NCBI RefSeq assembly: GCF_014698115.1
Contig: NZ_JACJSJ010000007.1
Span: 1-64,000, forward strand
Direction of reading: 5' to 3'
DNA: 64,000 bases
Origin: Nostoc sp. FACHB-973
GTDB lineage: Bacteria; Cyanobacteriota; Cyanobacteriia; Cyanobacteriales; Nostocaceae
In this document: positions 17,579 to 25,598 of the stretch, in pieces
Numbering within the stretch: position 1 is the stretch's first letter
Layout: every line of letters starts with the position of its first letter
Notes under the pieces: generated by a model
Told to the model about the DNA's origin: nothing
The model's input: the letters and a program-made list of their open reading frames with translations, nothing else
The model's database searches: none
Position numbers and translations under genes: made by a program

Positions 17579-18622
17579 CTAGGAAACTTGGATTTCTGCG
17601 ATCGCTTCTTCTAAGTGTTCTTGAATCACTAGCTCCTCTCGCTCAAGGATTGCTCGTTTAGCAGCATCTTGTGCAACCCTCACGGCTTGAGCCGCAGAAA
17701 AATCTTTCATCTGCTCAATGATCCTTGACCAATTGATAGATCCTATTTCAATTGCAGATAGTGTTTCCTTTAGTATAAATTCTAGCTCCTGTTCTCCTGG
17801 TTTGGGTACTGCAATCAAGTCGTCAAATCTTCTCCAAAGGGCAGTATCCAGAGATTTATTCAGATTAGTTGCTGCGACTAAAAGTCCAGAAGACGGTTGA
17901 TACTCATCCAAAATTTGAAGAAATGTATTTACTACTCGCTTAATTTCTCCTACTTCTTGATAATCTTCTCGTGACTTAGCAATCGAGTCACATTCATCCA
18001 GAAACAACAAACATGGATTTTTTGCAGCATCCTCAAATACAAGTCTCAAATTGGTTGCAGTTTCGCCTAAAAAAGACGATACCATTGCATCAAATCGAAC
18101 TTTCAGGAGTGGTAAACCAGTATTCCAAGCTAGACGCTCTGCTCCTAGCGTTTTTCCACAACCAGGTGGTCCATATAAAAGAATTTTTTGTCTGTAACGC
18201 AATCCATGATGAGCCAACCTGTCTCTTGCTGCATACTCGCGTTCAATTCGGGAAAAACGTTTCTCAATATTTTTAGGCAACACCATGTGATGCCGTAGTT
18301 TCTCCCTCGGTATGATAGTTACTAGAGGAAGATTAAATCGCTTACTGGTTGGTAATTCAGTTAAGGCCTCTAAGTTTTCTGGTACTGTTCGCGTAGCGTC
18401 TCGTTCGCGTAGCGTCTCGCAGAGAAGAGAAGAAGCCGGCTTGCTGATGTTGGTAGACTTTTCTTTCTGGCTTTTTTTAGTGATATTCTCTAACTGGTCA
18501 GCTAAGAGAGTATGTCCCTTACTGCGTTCTTCCTCAATCACTAAATATGTCAGCTTATCAATCGCCTCTTGATCTGAACTAGCGATCGCTCTAAAAAATC
18601 TCTTGAGAAGCTCTGCTTTCAT
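17579..18622 (-). CDS. AAA+ ATPase, IetA-type partner of the subtilase
   Basis: A 347-residue AAA+ ATPase of the FtsH/Cdc48-like classical clade. A helical N-terminal domain (1-60) and a linker precede the core, with Walker A GPPGCGKT (151-158), Walker B LLFLDECD (D209/E210), sensor 1 LLVAATNLN and Arg finger ALWRRFDD near 266. GAGG lies close upstream of ATG. It is the first gene of a two-gene unit with the S8 protease. In IetAS-type systems the ATPase is thought to restrain or target the protease. Odd point: the linker at about residues 68-79 (CETLRERDATRT) is encoded by two adjacent 16-bp copies of a dispersed repeat (18388-18419), so it is probably a repeat insertion tolerated in frame. 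Confidence 0.85.
   Translation of the reverse strand: MKAELLKRFFRAIASSDQEAIDKLTYLVIEEERSKGHTLLADQLENITKKSQKEKSTNISKPASSLLCETLRERDATRTVPENLEALTELPTSKRFNLPLVTIIPREKLRHHMVLPKNIEKRFSRIEREYAARDRLAHHGLRYRQKILLYGPPGCGKTLGAERLAWNTGLPLLKVRFDAMVSSFLGETATNLRLVFEDAAKNPCLLFLDECDSIAKSREDYQEVGEIKRVVNTFLQILDEYQPSSGLLVAATNLNKSLDTALWRRFDDLIAVPKPGEQELEFILKETLSAIEIGSINWSRIIEQMKDFSAAQAVRVAQDAAKRAILEREELVIQEHLEEAIAEIQVS
18388..18419. repeat. 16-bp direct repeat inside the ATPase gene
   Basis: TTCGCGTAGCGTCTCG occurs twice, back to back, followed by GCAGAGAAGAGAAG. Because the unit is 16 bp the two copies are read in different frames, giving unrelated peptides. The unit resembles the GCGTAGCGTCTCG-type short dispersed repeats I know from Nostoc genomes. 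Confidence 0.85.
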
Positions 18623-18781
18623 ACTGCCTCTCAGTATAAATAGTAACTTTTTATCAATTTAGTACTATTGTACTATATAAATATAGTGTATTGTAAATTG
18701 TAACGCGATCGCGTTGTCCTTAATCATTATATTAAATTTTGTAAAACAAAAAACATTCTTCTGGTCACAAAATTAGCATAT

Positions 18782-19057
18782 CTAGCCATAAGCTGTTGCT
18801 TTCAGATCTATATCATCTTCCCCTTCAATTAATAACAAAGTCATCAGATGTCCCTCAACAAATCCTGTTAATTTGAAATCAGACATAGCTTTTAATTCCT
18901 CCATAGAAACTTTCTCGGAAAAATATTTAAATATCATTTGAATTGCTTTATCTTTATTTAGGTAATACTGGTAGCTAGTATCCTTTTGCATCAAATGTTC
19001 TACAATTTTTGTAATCCGGGCTAGAAGTTCTTCTTTGTTCCTCGAAACTTCCTGCAT
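18782..19057 (-). CDS. small helical protein of unknown function
   Basis: A 91-residue, mostly helical acidic protein with N-terminal heptad-like helices (KEELLARITKIVEHLMQKD), YYLNKDKAIQMIFKYF, and an acidic end GEDDIDLKATAYG. A strong ribosome site (GGGAGGGAG) lies immediately upstream of ATG 19057, which supports a real gene. It lies about 160 bp upstream of the AAA+/protease pair on the same strand, so it could be a leader gene of that unit. A regulator or immunity role is conceivable, but nothing in the sequence shows it. Confidence 0.62.
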   Translation of the reverse strand: MQEVSRNKEELLARITKIVEHLMQKDTSYQYYLNKDKAIQMIFKYFSEKVSMEELKAMSDFKLTGFVEGHLMTLLLIEGEDDIDLKATAYG

Positions 19058-19155
19058 AACTCCCTCCCAATGATTTACTAAATTACTCCAATTATAAACA
19101 ATTCTCCTCCGCGAACCTCTGCGTTGACCTCATCATCCCTCTGCGTTTAAAACAT

Positions 19156-19181
19156 AAAAAAGGCGGGCTTTCCAGCCCACC
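19156..19181 (-). terminator. intrinsic terminator of tkt
   Basis: On the minus strand: GGTGGGCT, loop GGAA, AGCCCGCC (one G-T pair), then T6. It lies about 30 bp after the transketolase stop codon. Confidence 0.88.
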
Positions 19182-19212
19182 CCACAAAAATTTTGAGAAT
19201 ATTCTGTTGCTA

Positions 19213-21225
19213 TTAACCCAATAATTGCTTAGCTTTGGCTAACACATTATCAACGCTAAAACCAAACTTCTCTAGACAAACACCACCTGGCGCGGAAGCA
19301 CCAAAGCGATCGATACTAACAACCTTGCCCTCAGTACCTACGTACTTATGCCAACCGAAACTGGAGGCAGCTTCTACAGCCAAGCGCTTGGTGACAGCTT
19401 TCGGCAATACAGACTCTCTGTAAGCTGGGTCCTGGGCTTCAAACAAATCCCATGCAGGTAGGGAAACAACACGGACTTTCTTACCTTCGGCTGTGAGTTT
19501 CTCGGCTGCGGTGACGGCGAGGCTTAGTTCTGAGCCAGTGCCAATTATGATCAATTCTGGTGTACCGTCGGAATCCACCACTGTGTAACCACCCTTGGTT
19601 ACGCCTTCAATGGAAGTACCTGCCAAGTTGGGGACATTTTGACGGGTGAATGCCAACAAAGTTGGAGCATTTTCTTTTGCTCTTTCGATCGCCACTTTAT
19701 AAGCACCAGAGGTTTCTGTTCCATCTGCGGGACGAATCACCGTCAGGTTAGGAATAGCCCGCAGGGAAGCTAAAGTTTCAATGGGTTGGTGGGTTGGGCC
19801 ATCTTCACCTTGTCCAATGGAGTCGTGAGTCATCACCCAAATCACCCCAGCTTGAGAGAGGGCGGATAAGCGGATGGCAGCACGCATGTAGTCTGTGAAG
19901 ATCAAGAAGGTAGCACCGTAGGGAATTAATCCCGAACCGTGCAACGCAATACCATTACAGATGGCGCCCATAGCGTGTTCCCGGACACCAAAGTGGATGT
20001 TGGGGTTTTGGTATTGCCCTTTCTGGAAGTCTCCTTTGCCCTTGATTTCAGTCAGGTTGGAGTGGGTCAAGTCAGCAGAACCACCGATTAGCTCAGGTAA
20101 AACTGCTGCTAGTTTGTTGAGGCAGGTTTCCGAGTGTTTGCGGGTGGGCAGTCCTTTGTCTTCAGGGGTGTAGGTGGGTAGTACTTTATCCCAACCATCA
20201 GCCAATTTACTGCTGACATAGCGTTCAAATTCGGCTGCTTCTTGGGCATACTTAGCTTTGTAGTCAGCAAATGCTTTGTTCCACTCGGCTTCATAGCCTG
20301 CGCCACGTTCAACAGCTTTACGTGCATGATTGAGGGCGTCTTGGGGAACTACAAAAGGCTCGTATTCCCAACCCAAATTTTTACGTGTCAGTGCTATTTC
20401 GTCTCCACCTAAAGCAGCACCGTGAACACCAGCGGTGTTTGCTTTGTTGGGAGAACCGTAACCGATGGTGGTTGTTACCTTAATAAAAGAAGGCTTATCG
20501 GTGACAGCTTTGGCTGCTTCAATGGCATCAGCGATCGCTTCGAGGTCAGTGTTGCCTTCTTGAACGTGTTGGACATGCCAACCGTAAGCTTCAAAGCGCT
20601 TGGAAACGTCTTCGGTGAATGCCACATCTGTGGAACCGTCGATGGAGATGTGGTTGTCGTCGTACAGAGCGATGAGTTTGCCTAATCCCAAGTGTCCTGC
20701 GAAAGAACAAGCTTCACCAGAAATGCCTTCCATGTTGCAACCGTCACCCAAAATTACGTAAGTGTAATGGTCAACAATCTTGGCATCGGCTTTATTGTAT
20801 TTTGCGGCGAGGTGTGCTTCGGCGATCGCCAAACCGACTCCATTGGCAATTCCTTGACCCAAGGGGCCAGTTGTGACTTCCACACCTGCGGTCATGAAGT
20901 TTTCTGGGTGTCCAGGGGTTTTGGATTCCCACTGACGAAATTGCTTGATATCTTCAATTGTGACGCTATCGTAGCCTGCCAGGTAAAGTAGGGCATACTG
21001 CAACATCGAACCATGGCCGGCGGACAAGACAAAGCGATCGCGGTTAAACCATTTGGGATTTTTGGGGTTAAACCGCAAAAAGCGATCCCATAGTACAAAG
21101 GCCATGGGAGCCGCGCCCATCGGCAGCCCTGGGTGTCCCGATTTTGCTTTTTCTACGGCGTCAATAGCCAAGAAGCGGATCGAGTTAATACAAAGTTCTT
21201 CGAGGGATTGGGTTGCAACAGCCAT
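19213..21225 (-). CDS. tkt: transketolase
   Basis: A 670-residue thiamine-diphosphate enzyme of the Calvin-Benson and pentose phosphate pathways. It moves two-carbon units between ketose and aldose phosphates in the cytosol. The ThDP domain has the catalytic-pocket histidine in [16 protein letters not shown] and the metal/diphosphate motif [20 protein letters not shown]. The Pyr domain follows with [18 protein letters not shown], and [17 protein letters not shown] carries substrate-binding residues. The C-terminal domain ends [14 protein letters not shown]. Full family length (about 660-675). It is the last of three minus-strand genes, acpP-fabF-tkt, though about 500 bp of STRR-rich spacer separates it from fabF, so it probably has its own promoter. 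Confidence 0.97.
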   Translation of the reverse strand: MAVATQSLEELCINSIRFLAIDAVEKAKSGHPGLPMGAAPMAFVLWDRFLRFNPKNPKWFNRDRFVLSAGHGSMLQYALLYLAGYDSVTIEDIKQFRQWESKTPGHPENFMTAGVEVTTGPLGQGIANGVGLAIAEAHLAAKYNKADAKIVDHYTYVILGDGCNMEGISGEACSFAGHLGLGKLIALYDDNHISIDGSTDVAFTEDVSKRFEAYGWHVQHVQEGNTDLEAIADAIEAAKAVTDKPSFIKVTTTIGYGSPNKANTAGVHGAALGGDEIALTRKNLGWEYEPFVVPQDALNHARKAVERGAGYEAEWNKAFADYKAKYAQEAAEFERYVSSKLADGWDKVLPTYTPEDKGLPTRKHSETCLNKLAAVLPELIGGSADLTHSNLTEIKGKGDFQKGQYQNPNIHFGVREHAMGAICNGIALHGSGLIPYGATFLIFTDYMRAAIRLSALSQAGVIWVMTHDSIGQGEDGPTHQPIETLASLRAIPNLTVIRPADGTETSGAYKVAIERAKENAPTLLAFTRQNVPNLAGTSIEGVTKGGYTVVDSDGTPELIIIGTGSELSLAVTAAEKLTAEGKKVRVVSLPAWDLFEAQDPAYRESVLPKAVTKRLAVEAASSFGWHKYVGTEGKVVSIDRFGASAPGGVCLEKFGFSVDNVLAKAKQLLG

Positions 21226-21729
21226 AATATGATTGTTTTTAACGACGGGTTAGCACTCTTTGAGCTTCTCACTCTTTCTGGGGTTATTTTTCACAGTTAA
21301 CAGTTAACACTTTCATTTATTGGGTTTGGGTTGCCCGCATCAGTTTGGTAACCGATCGTTGATAACTGAACAGTGATTAAAATTTCCCACAGTATCCTCA
21401 TCATCCCATTCCCGATTGTCGATGGACAAGCGGGATCTCCGGAGTTTCTGGTGATAAATCAAGCTGATAATCGGGTCATGCTGAACGCTTGGCTGATATC
21501 AGAATGATATCTATGGTACTTTTGGGCATTGGGCATGGGGCATTGGGCATTGGGCATGGGGCATTGGGCATGGGGCATTGGGCATGGGGCATTGGGCATT
21601 GGGCATTGGGCATTGGTTATTCTTTCTCCCCCTGCTCCCCCTGCTCCCCCTGCTCCCCCTGCTCCCTCATCTCCCTCATCTCCCTCATCTCCCCACTCCC
21701 CACTCCCCACTCCCCACTCCTGACTTCTT
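21226..21729. repeat. STRR-rich spacer between fabF and tkt
   Basis: Between about 21526 and 21612 are about a dozen heptamers GGGCATT/GGGCATG. At about 21627-21665 is a CTCCCCCTG-type 9-mer run, at 21660-21692 a CTCCCTCAT 9-mer run, and at 21690-21722 a CCCCACT heptamer run ending just before the fabF stop. No frame here is a gene, although the repeats keep several frames open. The remainder (21226-21520) is unique spacer presumably holding the tkt promoter. Confidence 0.85.
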
Positions 21730-22980
21730 TTACAGGTATTTTTTAAAGGCTAGTGTGACATTATGACCGCCAAACCCGAAAGAATTCGATAGTGCCACTT
21801 CAACTTTTTGAGCGCGGCTAGAGTTTGGCACGTAATCTAAGTCACATTCTGGATCGGGATTTTCGAGGTTGATTGTTGGGGGAATTTGGTCATTAGCGAT
21901 CGCCAGTACTGTTGCTACTGCTTCAATACCTCCAGAACCGCCCAATAGATGGCCTGTCATAGATTTGGTGGAGCTGATTGCCACTTTATAGGCATGTTCT
22001 CCCAGAGCTTTTTTGATGGCTGAAGTTTCAGTGGAATCATTAGCTGGGGTGCTGGTGCCGTGGGCATTGATGTAGCTGATTTGTTCGGGAGTTAGTCCTG
22101 CGTCCTTGATGGCCAGTTCTATGGCTCTAGCTGCGCCTAGTCCACCAGGTACGGGGGAGGTGATGTGGTAAGCGTCACAGGTCATACCATAGCCGATCAT
22201 TTCGGCATAAATGTGAGCGCCGCGACTAATGGCGTGTTGCAGTTCTTCCAGAATTAAAATCCCTGCACCTTCGCCCAAAACAAATCCATCGCGATCGCCA
22301 TCAAAGGGACGGCAAGCATGAGTCGGGTCGTCATTGCGAAAAGAAAGCGCCTTACAAGCAGCAAATCCAGCCACCGACAATGGTGTGACAGCTGCCTCCG
22401 TGCCGCCGCAAATCATTGCTTGGGCATATCCCCCTTGAATTAAGCGAAAAGCGTCTCCAATGGCGTTGGAGCCAGCCGCGCAGGCTGTGACAACGCAGGA
22501 ATTTGGCCCTTTAGCACCAGTGTGAATTGCTGTTAGTCCTGCTGCCATATTGGCAATCATCATCGGTATCATGAATGGACTACAGCGATCGGGCCCGCGG
22601 TTGAGGTAGATAGTTTGCTGATCTTCTAATACTTTGATGCCACCAATGCCAGAACCGATCATGACACCCACCTGTTCCGCGTTTAAGTCATTGATAACTA
22701 ACTGCGCGTCAGATATAGCTTGTTTTGCTCCTGCAACCCCAAATTGGGCAAATCGATCCATGCGCTTGGCGTCTTTGCGCTCCAAGTAATCATGTGGATC
22801 GAAGTTTTTCACTTCACCAGCTATGCGGCAATCATGGCGAGACGCATCAAAAAATGTGATGTAGTCAATGCCATTGCGTCCACTCAATAATCCTTCCCAA
22901 TATTCTGTTGCTGTGTTACCAATAGGTGTAATCGCGCCAACACCAGTTACAACAACGCGTTTACGTGTAAAATCTGTCAT
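21730..22980 (-). CDS. fabF: beta-ketoacyl-ACP synthase II
   Basis: A 416-residue KAS II of type II fatty-acid synthesis, which condenses malonyl-ACP with acyl-ACP. The catalytic triad is visible as nucleophile C167 in VVTACAAGSNAIGDAF, the first His in INAHGTSTPANDSTET and the second in STKSMTGHLLGGSGG. The C-terminal GFGGHN loop is intact. Full length for the family. It lies about 120 bp downstream of acpP on the same strand, the conserved bacterial acpP-fabF order, so its carrier-protein partner is the neighbouring gene. The stop codon follows the STRR block directly. Confidence 0.97.
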   Translation of the reverse strand: MTDFTRKRVVVTGVGAITPIGNTATEYWEGLLSGRNGIDYITFFDASRHDCRIAGEVKNFDPHDYLERKDAKRMDRFAQFGVAGAKQAISDAQLVINDLNAEQVGVMIGSGIGGIKVLEDQQTIYLNRGPDRCSPFMIPMMIANMAAGLTAIHTGAKGPNSCVVTACAAGSNAIGDAFRLIQGGYAQAMICGGTEAAVTPLSVAGFAACKALSFRNDDPTHACRPFDGDRDGFVLGEGAGILILEELQHAISRGAHIYAEMIGYGMTCDAYHITSPVPGGLGAARAIELAIKDAGLTPEQISYINAHGTSTPANDSTETSAIKKALGEHAYKVAISSTKSMTGHLLGGSGGIEAVATVLAIANDQIPPTINLENPDPECDLDYVPNSSRAQKVEVALSNSFGFGGHNVTLAFKKYL

Positions 22981-23070
22981 GATTCAGTTAAAGGTGGCGA
23001 AAAAGCAGCAGGCAAAAAATTCGAGATTAGCAACTAGGTACTGGTGACTAGGTGCGGGAGAAAAATCTTC

Positions 23071-23101
23071 CCAATCCCCAATCCCCAATCCCCAACTCCC
23101 A
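23071..23101. repeat. short STRR tract between acpP and fabF
   Basis: CCCCAAT heptamers, about four copies, between the acpP stop and the fabF start. Confidence 0.8.
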
Positions 23102-23102
23102 A

Positions 23103-23357
23103 TTAAGCTGATGTAGCAACTTTGTTGCTAATGTAATTTACAGCGTCTTGAACCGTTAAAATTCCTTCGGCAGCTTCGTCGGGAATTTCGATATCAAATT
23201 CTTCTTCCAAAGCCATTACTAATTCAACGGTATCTAAGGAATCAGCGCCTAAATCTTCCATAAATGTGGATTCTGGTTTGATTGTCTCAGGTTTTTCAAC
23301 GCTAAGTTGTTCGGCAACGATTTTTTTAACTTTGTCAAAAAGTTCTGTTTGGCTCAT
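23103..23357 (-). CDS. acpP: acyl carrier protein
   Basis: An 84-residue ACP. The phosphopantetheine attachment serine is S40 in [20 protein letters not shown], followed by the acidic helix II that docks with synthases. It is acidic throughout, as in the family. It carries the growing acyl chain for FabF encoded downstream. A GAGGA ribosome site lies eight bases upstream of ATG. It is first in the acpP-fabF-tkt direction and is divergent from the HdrB-like gene. Confidence 0.98.
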   Translation of the reverse strand: MSQTELFDKVKKIVAEQLSVEKPETIKPESTFMEDLGADSLDTVELVMALEEEFDIEIPDEAAEGILTVQDAVNYISNKVATSA

Positions 23358-23628
23358 AGATATAAAGTCCTCAACTAATTGCTAGGATCTGCTCATTATA
23401 GGAGACATTTTTTTGAGCATATACATCTTATCGTCAAGCGCGATCCCCCGTACACTGCCAACGGTTTTTCTGTTAGAAAACTCCTGTGGTTGTTCAAAAG
23501 AATCGCTCAGTTTTCTTTGGACAGTTGAGCAGTAGGGCGTGGTACGCCATTCTCGACACCGTATAAATGCTTCTGTTTTCCGATTGATTTTTGTCTAGAG
23601 CGATCGCTCTAACCCAAACTATAGTTAT

Positions 23629-24534
23629 ATGCTATCTCAGACACTAAAATACGCTTACTTTCCTGGCTGTGTTGCCCAAGGTGCATGTCGGGAACTTTAC
23701 CAGTCAACTCAAGCCCTCACTCAAGCACTCGGTATTCAACTGGTTGAACTGAAAAAAGCTGCTTGCTGTGGTTCGGGAACCTTTAAAGAAGATTCCCAAC
23801 TACTGGAAGATACAGTCAATGCCAGAAATATTGCCCTAGCAGAAGAATTAAATTTGCCGTTGCTTACCCATTGCAGCACTTGTCAAGGTGTTATCGGTCA
23901 CGTCAACGAACACCTGAAGGAATGCCAAACTACTAATCCTGCTTACATTGAACAAGTCAATGGCTTGCTGCATAAAGAAGGCTGTTCACCTTATCGCGGT
24001 AGTACTGACGTTAAACATCTCCTCTACGCCTTGGTAACAGATTACGGTTTAGAGGAAATTACTAAACGTGTGACTCGGAAATTAACTGGATTAAAATGCG
24101 CGGCTTTTTATGGCTGTTATCTCCTCCGCGCTCAAAAGTCCATGCCCTATGACGACCCTTTCAACCCAGAAGCAATGGAAAATGTTTTTCGGGCGGTGGG
24201 TGCAACACCAATTTATTACCGGGGCCGGACACAATGTTGTGGTTGGCCGCTTTCTAGTTATGCCACTACCCAATCTTTTAAGATGGCGGGGATGCATATT
24301 CAGGACGCCTTGGCATCTGGTGCTGACTGTATAGTTACACCTTGTCCTCTGTGCCACTTAAATTTAGATTCCCGCCAGCCAGAGGTAGAAAAGGTAATTG
24401 AACAAAGGCTAGGTTTACCAGTGTTACATTTACCCCAGTTGATTGCTTTGGCTGTTGGAGTGAGTCCAAAAGAACTGGGTTTAGAACGTCACGTTGTTTC
24501 TACAAAACCAGTGCTAGAGAAATTAGGCTTTTAG
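23629..24534 (+). CDS. HdrB-like cysteine-rich (CCG) iron-sulfur protein
   Basis: A 301-residue protein with two CCG domains as in heterodisulfide reductase subunit B. The first has YFPGCVAQ near residue 12, ACCGSGTF near 46 and HCSTCQG near 85. The second has FYGCYLLRAQ near 162, QCCGWPLSSY near 204 and CPLCHLNLD near 239. Each CCG domain can bind a non-cubane [4Fe-4S] cluster. In cyanobacteria this protein is often annotated as an HdrB or succinate-dehydrogenase-like subunit and is expected to take part in thiol or quinone-linked electron transfer. No HdrA/HdrC or Sdh partner is nearby, so its redox partner is unknown. The start ATG directly precedes the conserved part. Confidence 0.88.
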   Translation: MLSQTLKYAYFPGCVAQGACRELYQSTQALTQALGIQLVELKKAACCGSGTFKEDSQLLEDTVNARNIALAEELNLPLLTHCSTCQGVIGHVNEHLKECQTTNPAYIEQVNGLLHKEGCSPYRGSTDVKHLLYALVTDYGLEEITKRVTRKLTGLKCAAFYGCYLLRAQKSMPYDDPFNPEAMENVFRAVGATPIYYRGRTQCCGWPLSSYATTQSFKMAGMHIQDALASGADCIVTPCPLCHLNLDSRQPEVEKVIEQRLGLPVLHLPQLIALAVGVSPKELGLERHVVSTKPVLEKLGF

Positions 24535-24548
24535 CTGAGATTTTGAAA

Positions 24549-24576
24549 GTAGGGGCGCACAGCTGTGCGCCCCTAC
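24549..24576. repeat. 28-bp perfect palindrome
   Basis: GTAGGGGCGCACAG and its exact complement, 14 bp downstream of the HdrB-like gene. It is one of a family sharing the GTAGGGGC...GCCCCTAC frame (others at 38684, 38775, 46544, 46697, 58637). It has no T tail. Confidence 0.9.
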
Positions 24577-24603
24577 AACGTGGTCTATTTACCTGAAAAT
24601 TCC

Positions 24604-24918
24604 TGCAAGCTTCAAGTTTCGAGCTTTGAGCTTCAAGTTTCGAGCTTTGAGGTTCAAGTTTCGAGCTTTGAGGTTCAAGTTTCGAGCTTTGAGCTTCAAG
24701 TTTCGAGCTTTGAGGTTCAAGTTTCGAGCTTTGAGCTTCAAGTTTCGAGCTTTGAGCTTCAAGTTTCGAGCTTTGAGCTTCAAGTTTCGAGCTTTGAGGT
24801 TCAAGTTTCGAGCTTTGAGGTTCAAGTTTCGAGCTTTGAGGTTCAAGTTTCGAGCTTTGAGCTTCAGGTTTCGAGCTTTGAGCTTCAGGTTTCGAGCTTT
24901 GAGGCTCAACTTTCGAGT
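24604..24918. repeat. 21-bp minisatellite, about 15 units
   Basis: About fifteen tandem units of (G/C)TTCAAGTTTCGAGCTTTGAG, nearly identical except for one C/G position that toggles between units (read as E-L-Q or E-V-Q). The last unit decays. The unit is a multiple of three, so long open frames exist on both strands (LQVSSFE on the plus strand). These have no ribosome site and no non-repeat core, and I do not call them genes. Confidence 0.93.
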
Positions 24919-24962
24919 TCAGAACTTAGATGTTGCTGTTTTTGTTGGAATTTTACATGCGT

Positions 24963-24988
24963 TAGCGTAGCACAGCTGTGCTACGCTA
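24963..24988. repeat. 26-bp perfect palindrome
   Basis: TAGCGTAGCACAG and its exact complement, just downstream of the 144-aa gene. It shares the CACAGCTGTG core with the palindrome at 45892-45919. Confidence 0.9.
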
Positions 24989-25003
24989 CTAGACTGCAAC
25001 TAA

Positions 25004-25438
25004 TTAATCGACATTGAAGCGATCGCGGAATTCATCAGCCAAGGCATCACCAGCAGCCCCCACTAGTTTACCAACAATGGGATGAATTACAACGCCAGTT
25101 ACTGCCCCTGAAAGGCTGGGCAAGTTCTTAATAAACCATTTTTTGACGTATGCCATTGTATCTAAATCAGGTTGTTTGGCAGTGACGGCTTCTTCTAGTT
25201 CTACTACCCGTTGTAAAGCAGCTTCTTTCTTTTCTGGGGGTGCTTCTGACTCTACTTGTACCTTGACATTAGCCAGTATCCGCCGCAGTACGGCTAAATC
25301 ATCTTCTGTCACTTCTGGCTGTGGTACAGAGGTGATGGTTTGGTCTTGACTGATTTGTTTACCTACGGCTACTTGTCCGCTAACACCACCGGAGATGTTA
25401 GCACTGATACTATCTCCAGCTTTTTGTTCTTCGTTCAT
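25004..25438 (-). CDS. small protein sharing N-terminal motif with STAND NTPase
   Basis: A 144-residue protein. Residues 15-29 read ISGGVSGQVAVGKQI and match IQGEISGQIAVGSRI of the upstream NTPase (residues 9-23) position by position: IxGx(I/V)SGQ(I/V)AVGxxI. A helical middle follows (EDDLAVLRRILANVKVQVES, EKKEAALQRVVELEEAV). Then comes a hydrophobic, glycine-rich helix (LSGAVTGVVIHPIVGKLVGA) that could contact membranes, and a short acidic end. It lies 160 bp downstream of the NTPase on the same strand. Inference: a partner or effector recruited through the shared motif. Alternatively it is a decayed or shortened paralogue of an NTPase-associated N-terminal region. AGG lies upstream of ATG 25438. 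Confidence 0.72.
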   Translation of the reverse strand: MNEEQKAGDSISANISGGVSGQVAVGKQISQDQTITSVPQPEVTEDDLAVLRRILANVKVQVESEAPPEKKEAALQRVVELEEAVTAKQPDLDTMAYVKKWFIKNLPSLSGAVTGVVIHPIVGKLVGAAGDALADEFRDRFNVD

Positions 25439-25472
25439 AGTGTTCTACCTGCAAGCTCAAAGTGTTTTGTGA

Positions 25473-25598
25473 TTATCTAATCTCAAATAGATTGATTATT
25501 ACGGTAACTGTAGCCTCATCAATTGCGCCATTAGCATTTTCAATGGTGTATGTAAATGTATCTGTGAGGTTGGCAACTCCAGGATTTAAACTTACACG
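25473..25598 (-). pseudogene. decayed Ig-like repeat remnant after the NTPase stop
   Basis: Directly after the NTPase stop codon, in the same frame, 41 codons read RVSLNPGVANLTDTFTYTIE and continue NANGAIDEATVTVI before a TAA at 25473. This aligns with the end of the preceding Ig-like repeats (DTFTYTIRDANGATATATVKVTV in two parts). It is therefore the stub of a third repeat cut off by the TAA at 25599. Confidence 0.7.

Noticed and set aside
21459-21766. Several open frames across the STRR block between tkt and fabF
   Set aside because: They are heptamer and 9-mer repeats read as low-complexity peptides.
24565-25017. Long frames (100-150 codons) on both strands across the 21-bp minisatellite
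   Set aside because: Made almost wholly of the repeat, with no ribosome site. The repeat is a multiple of three and keeps frames open by itself.
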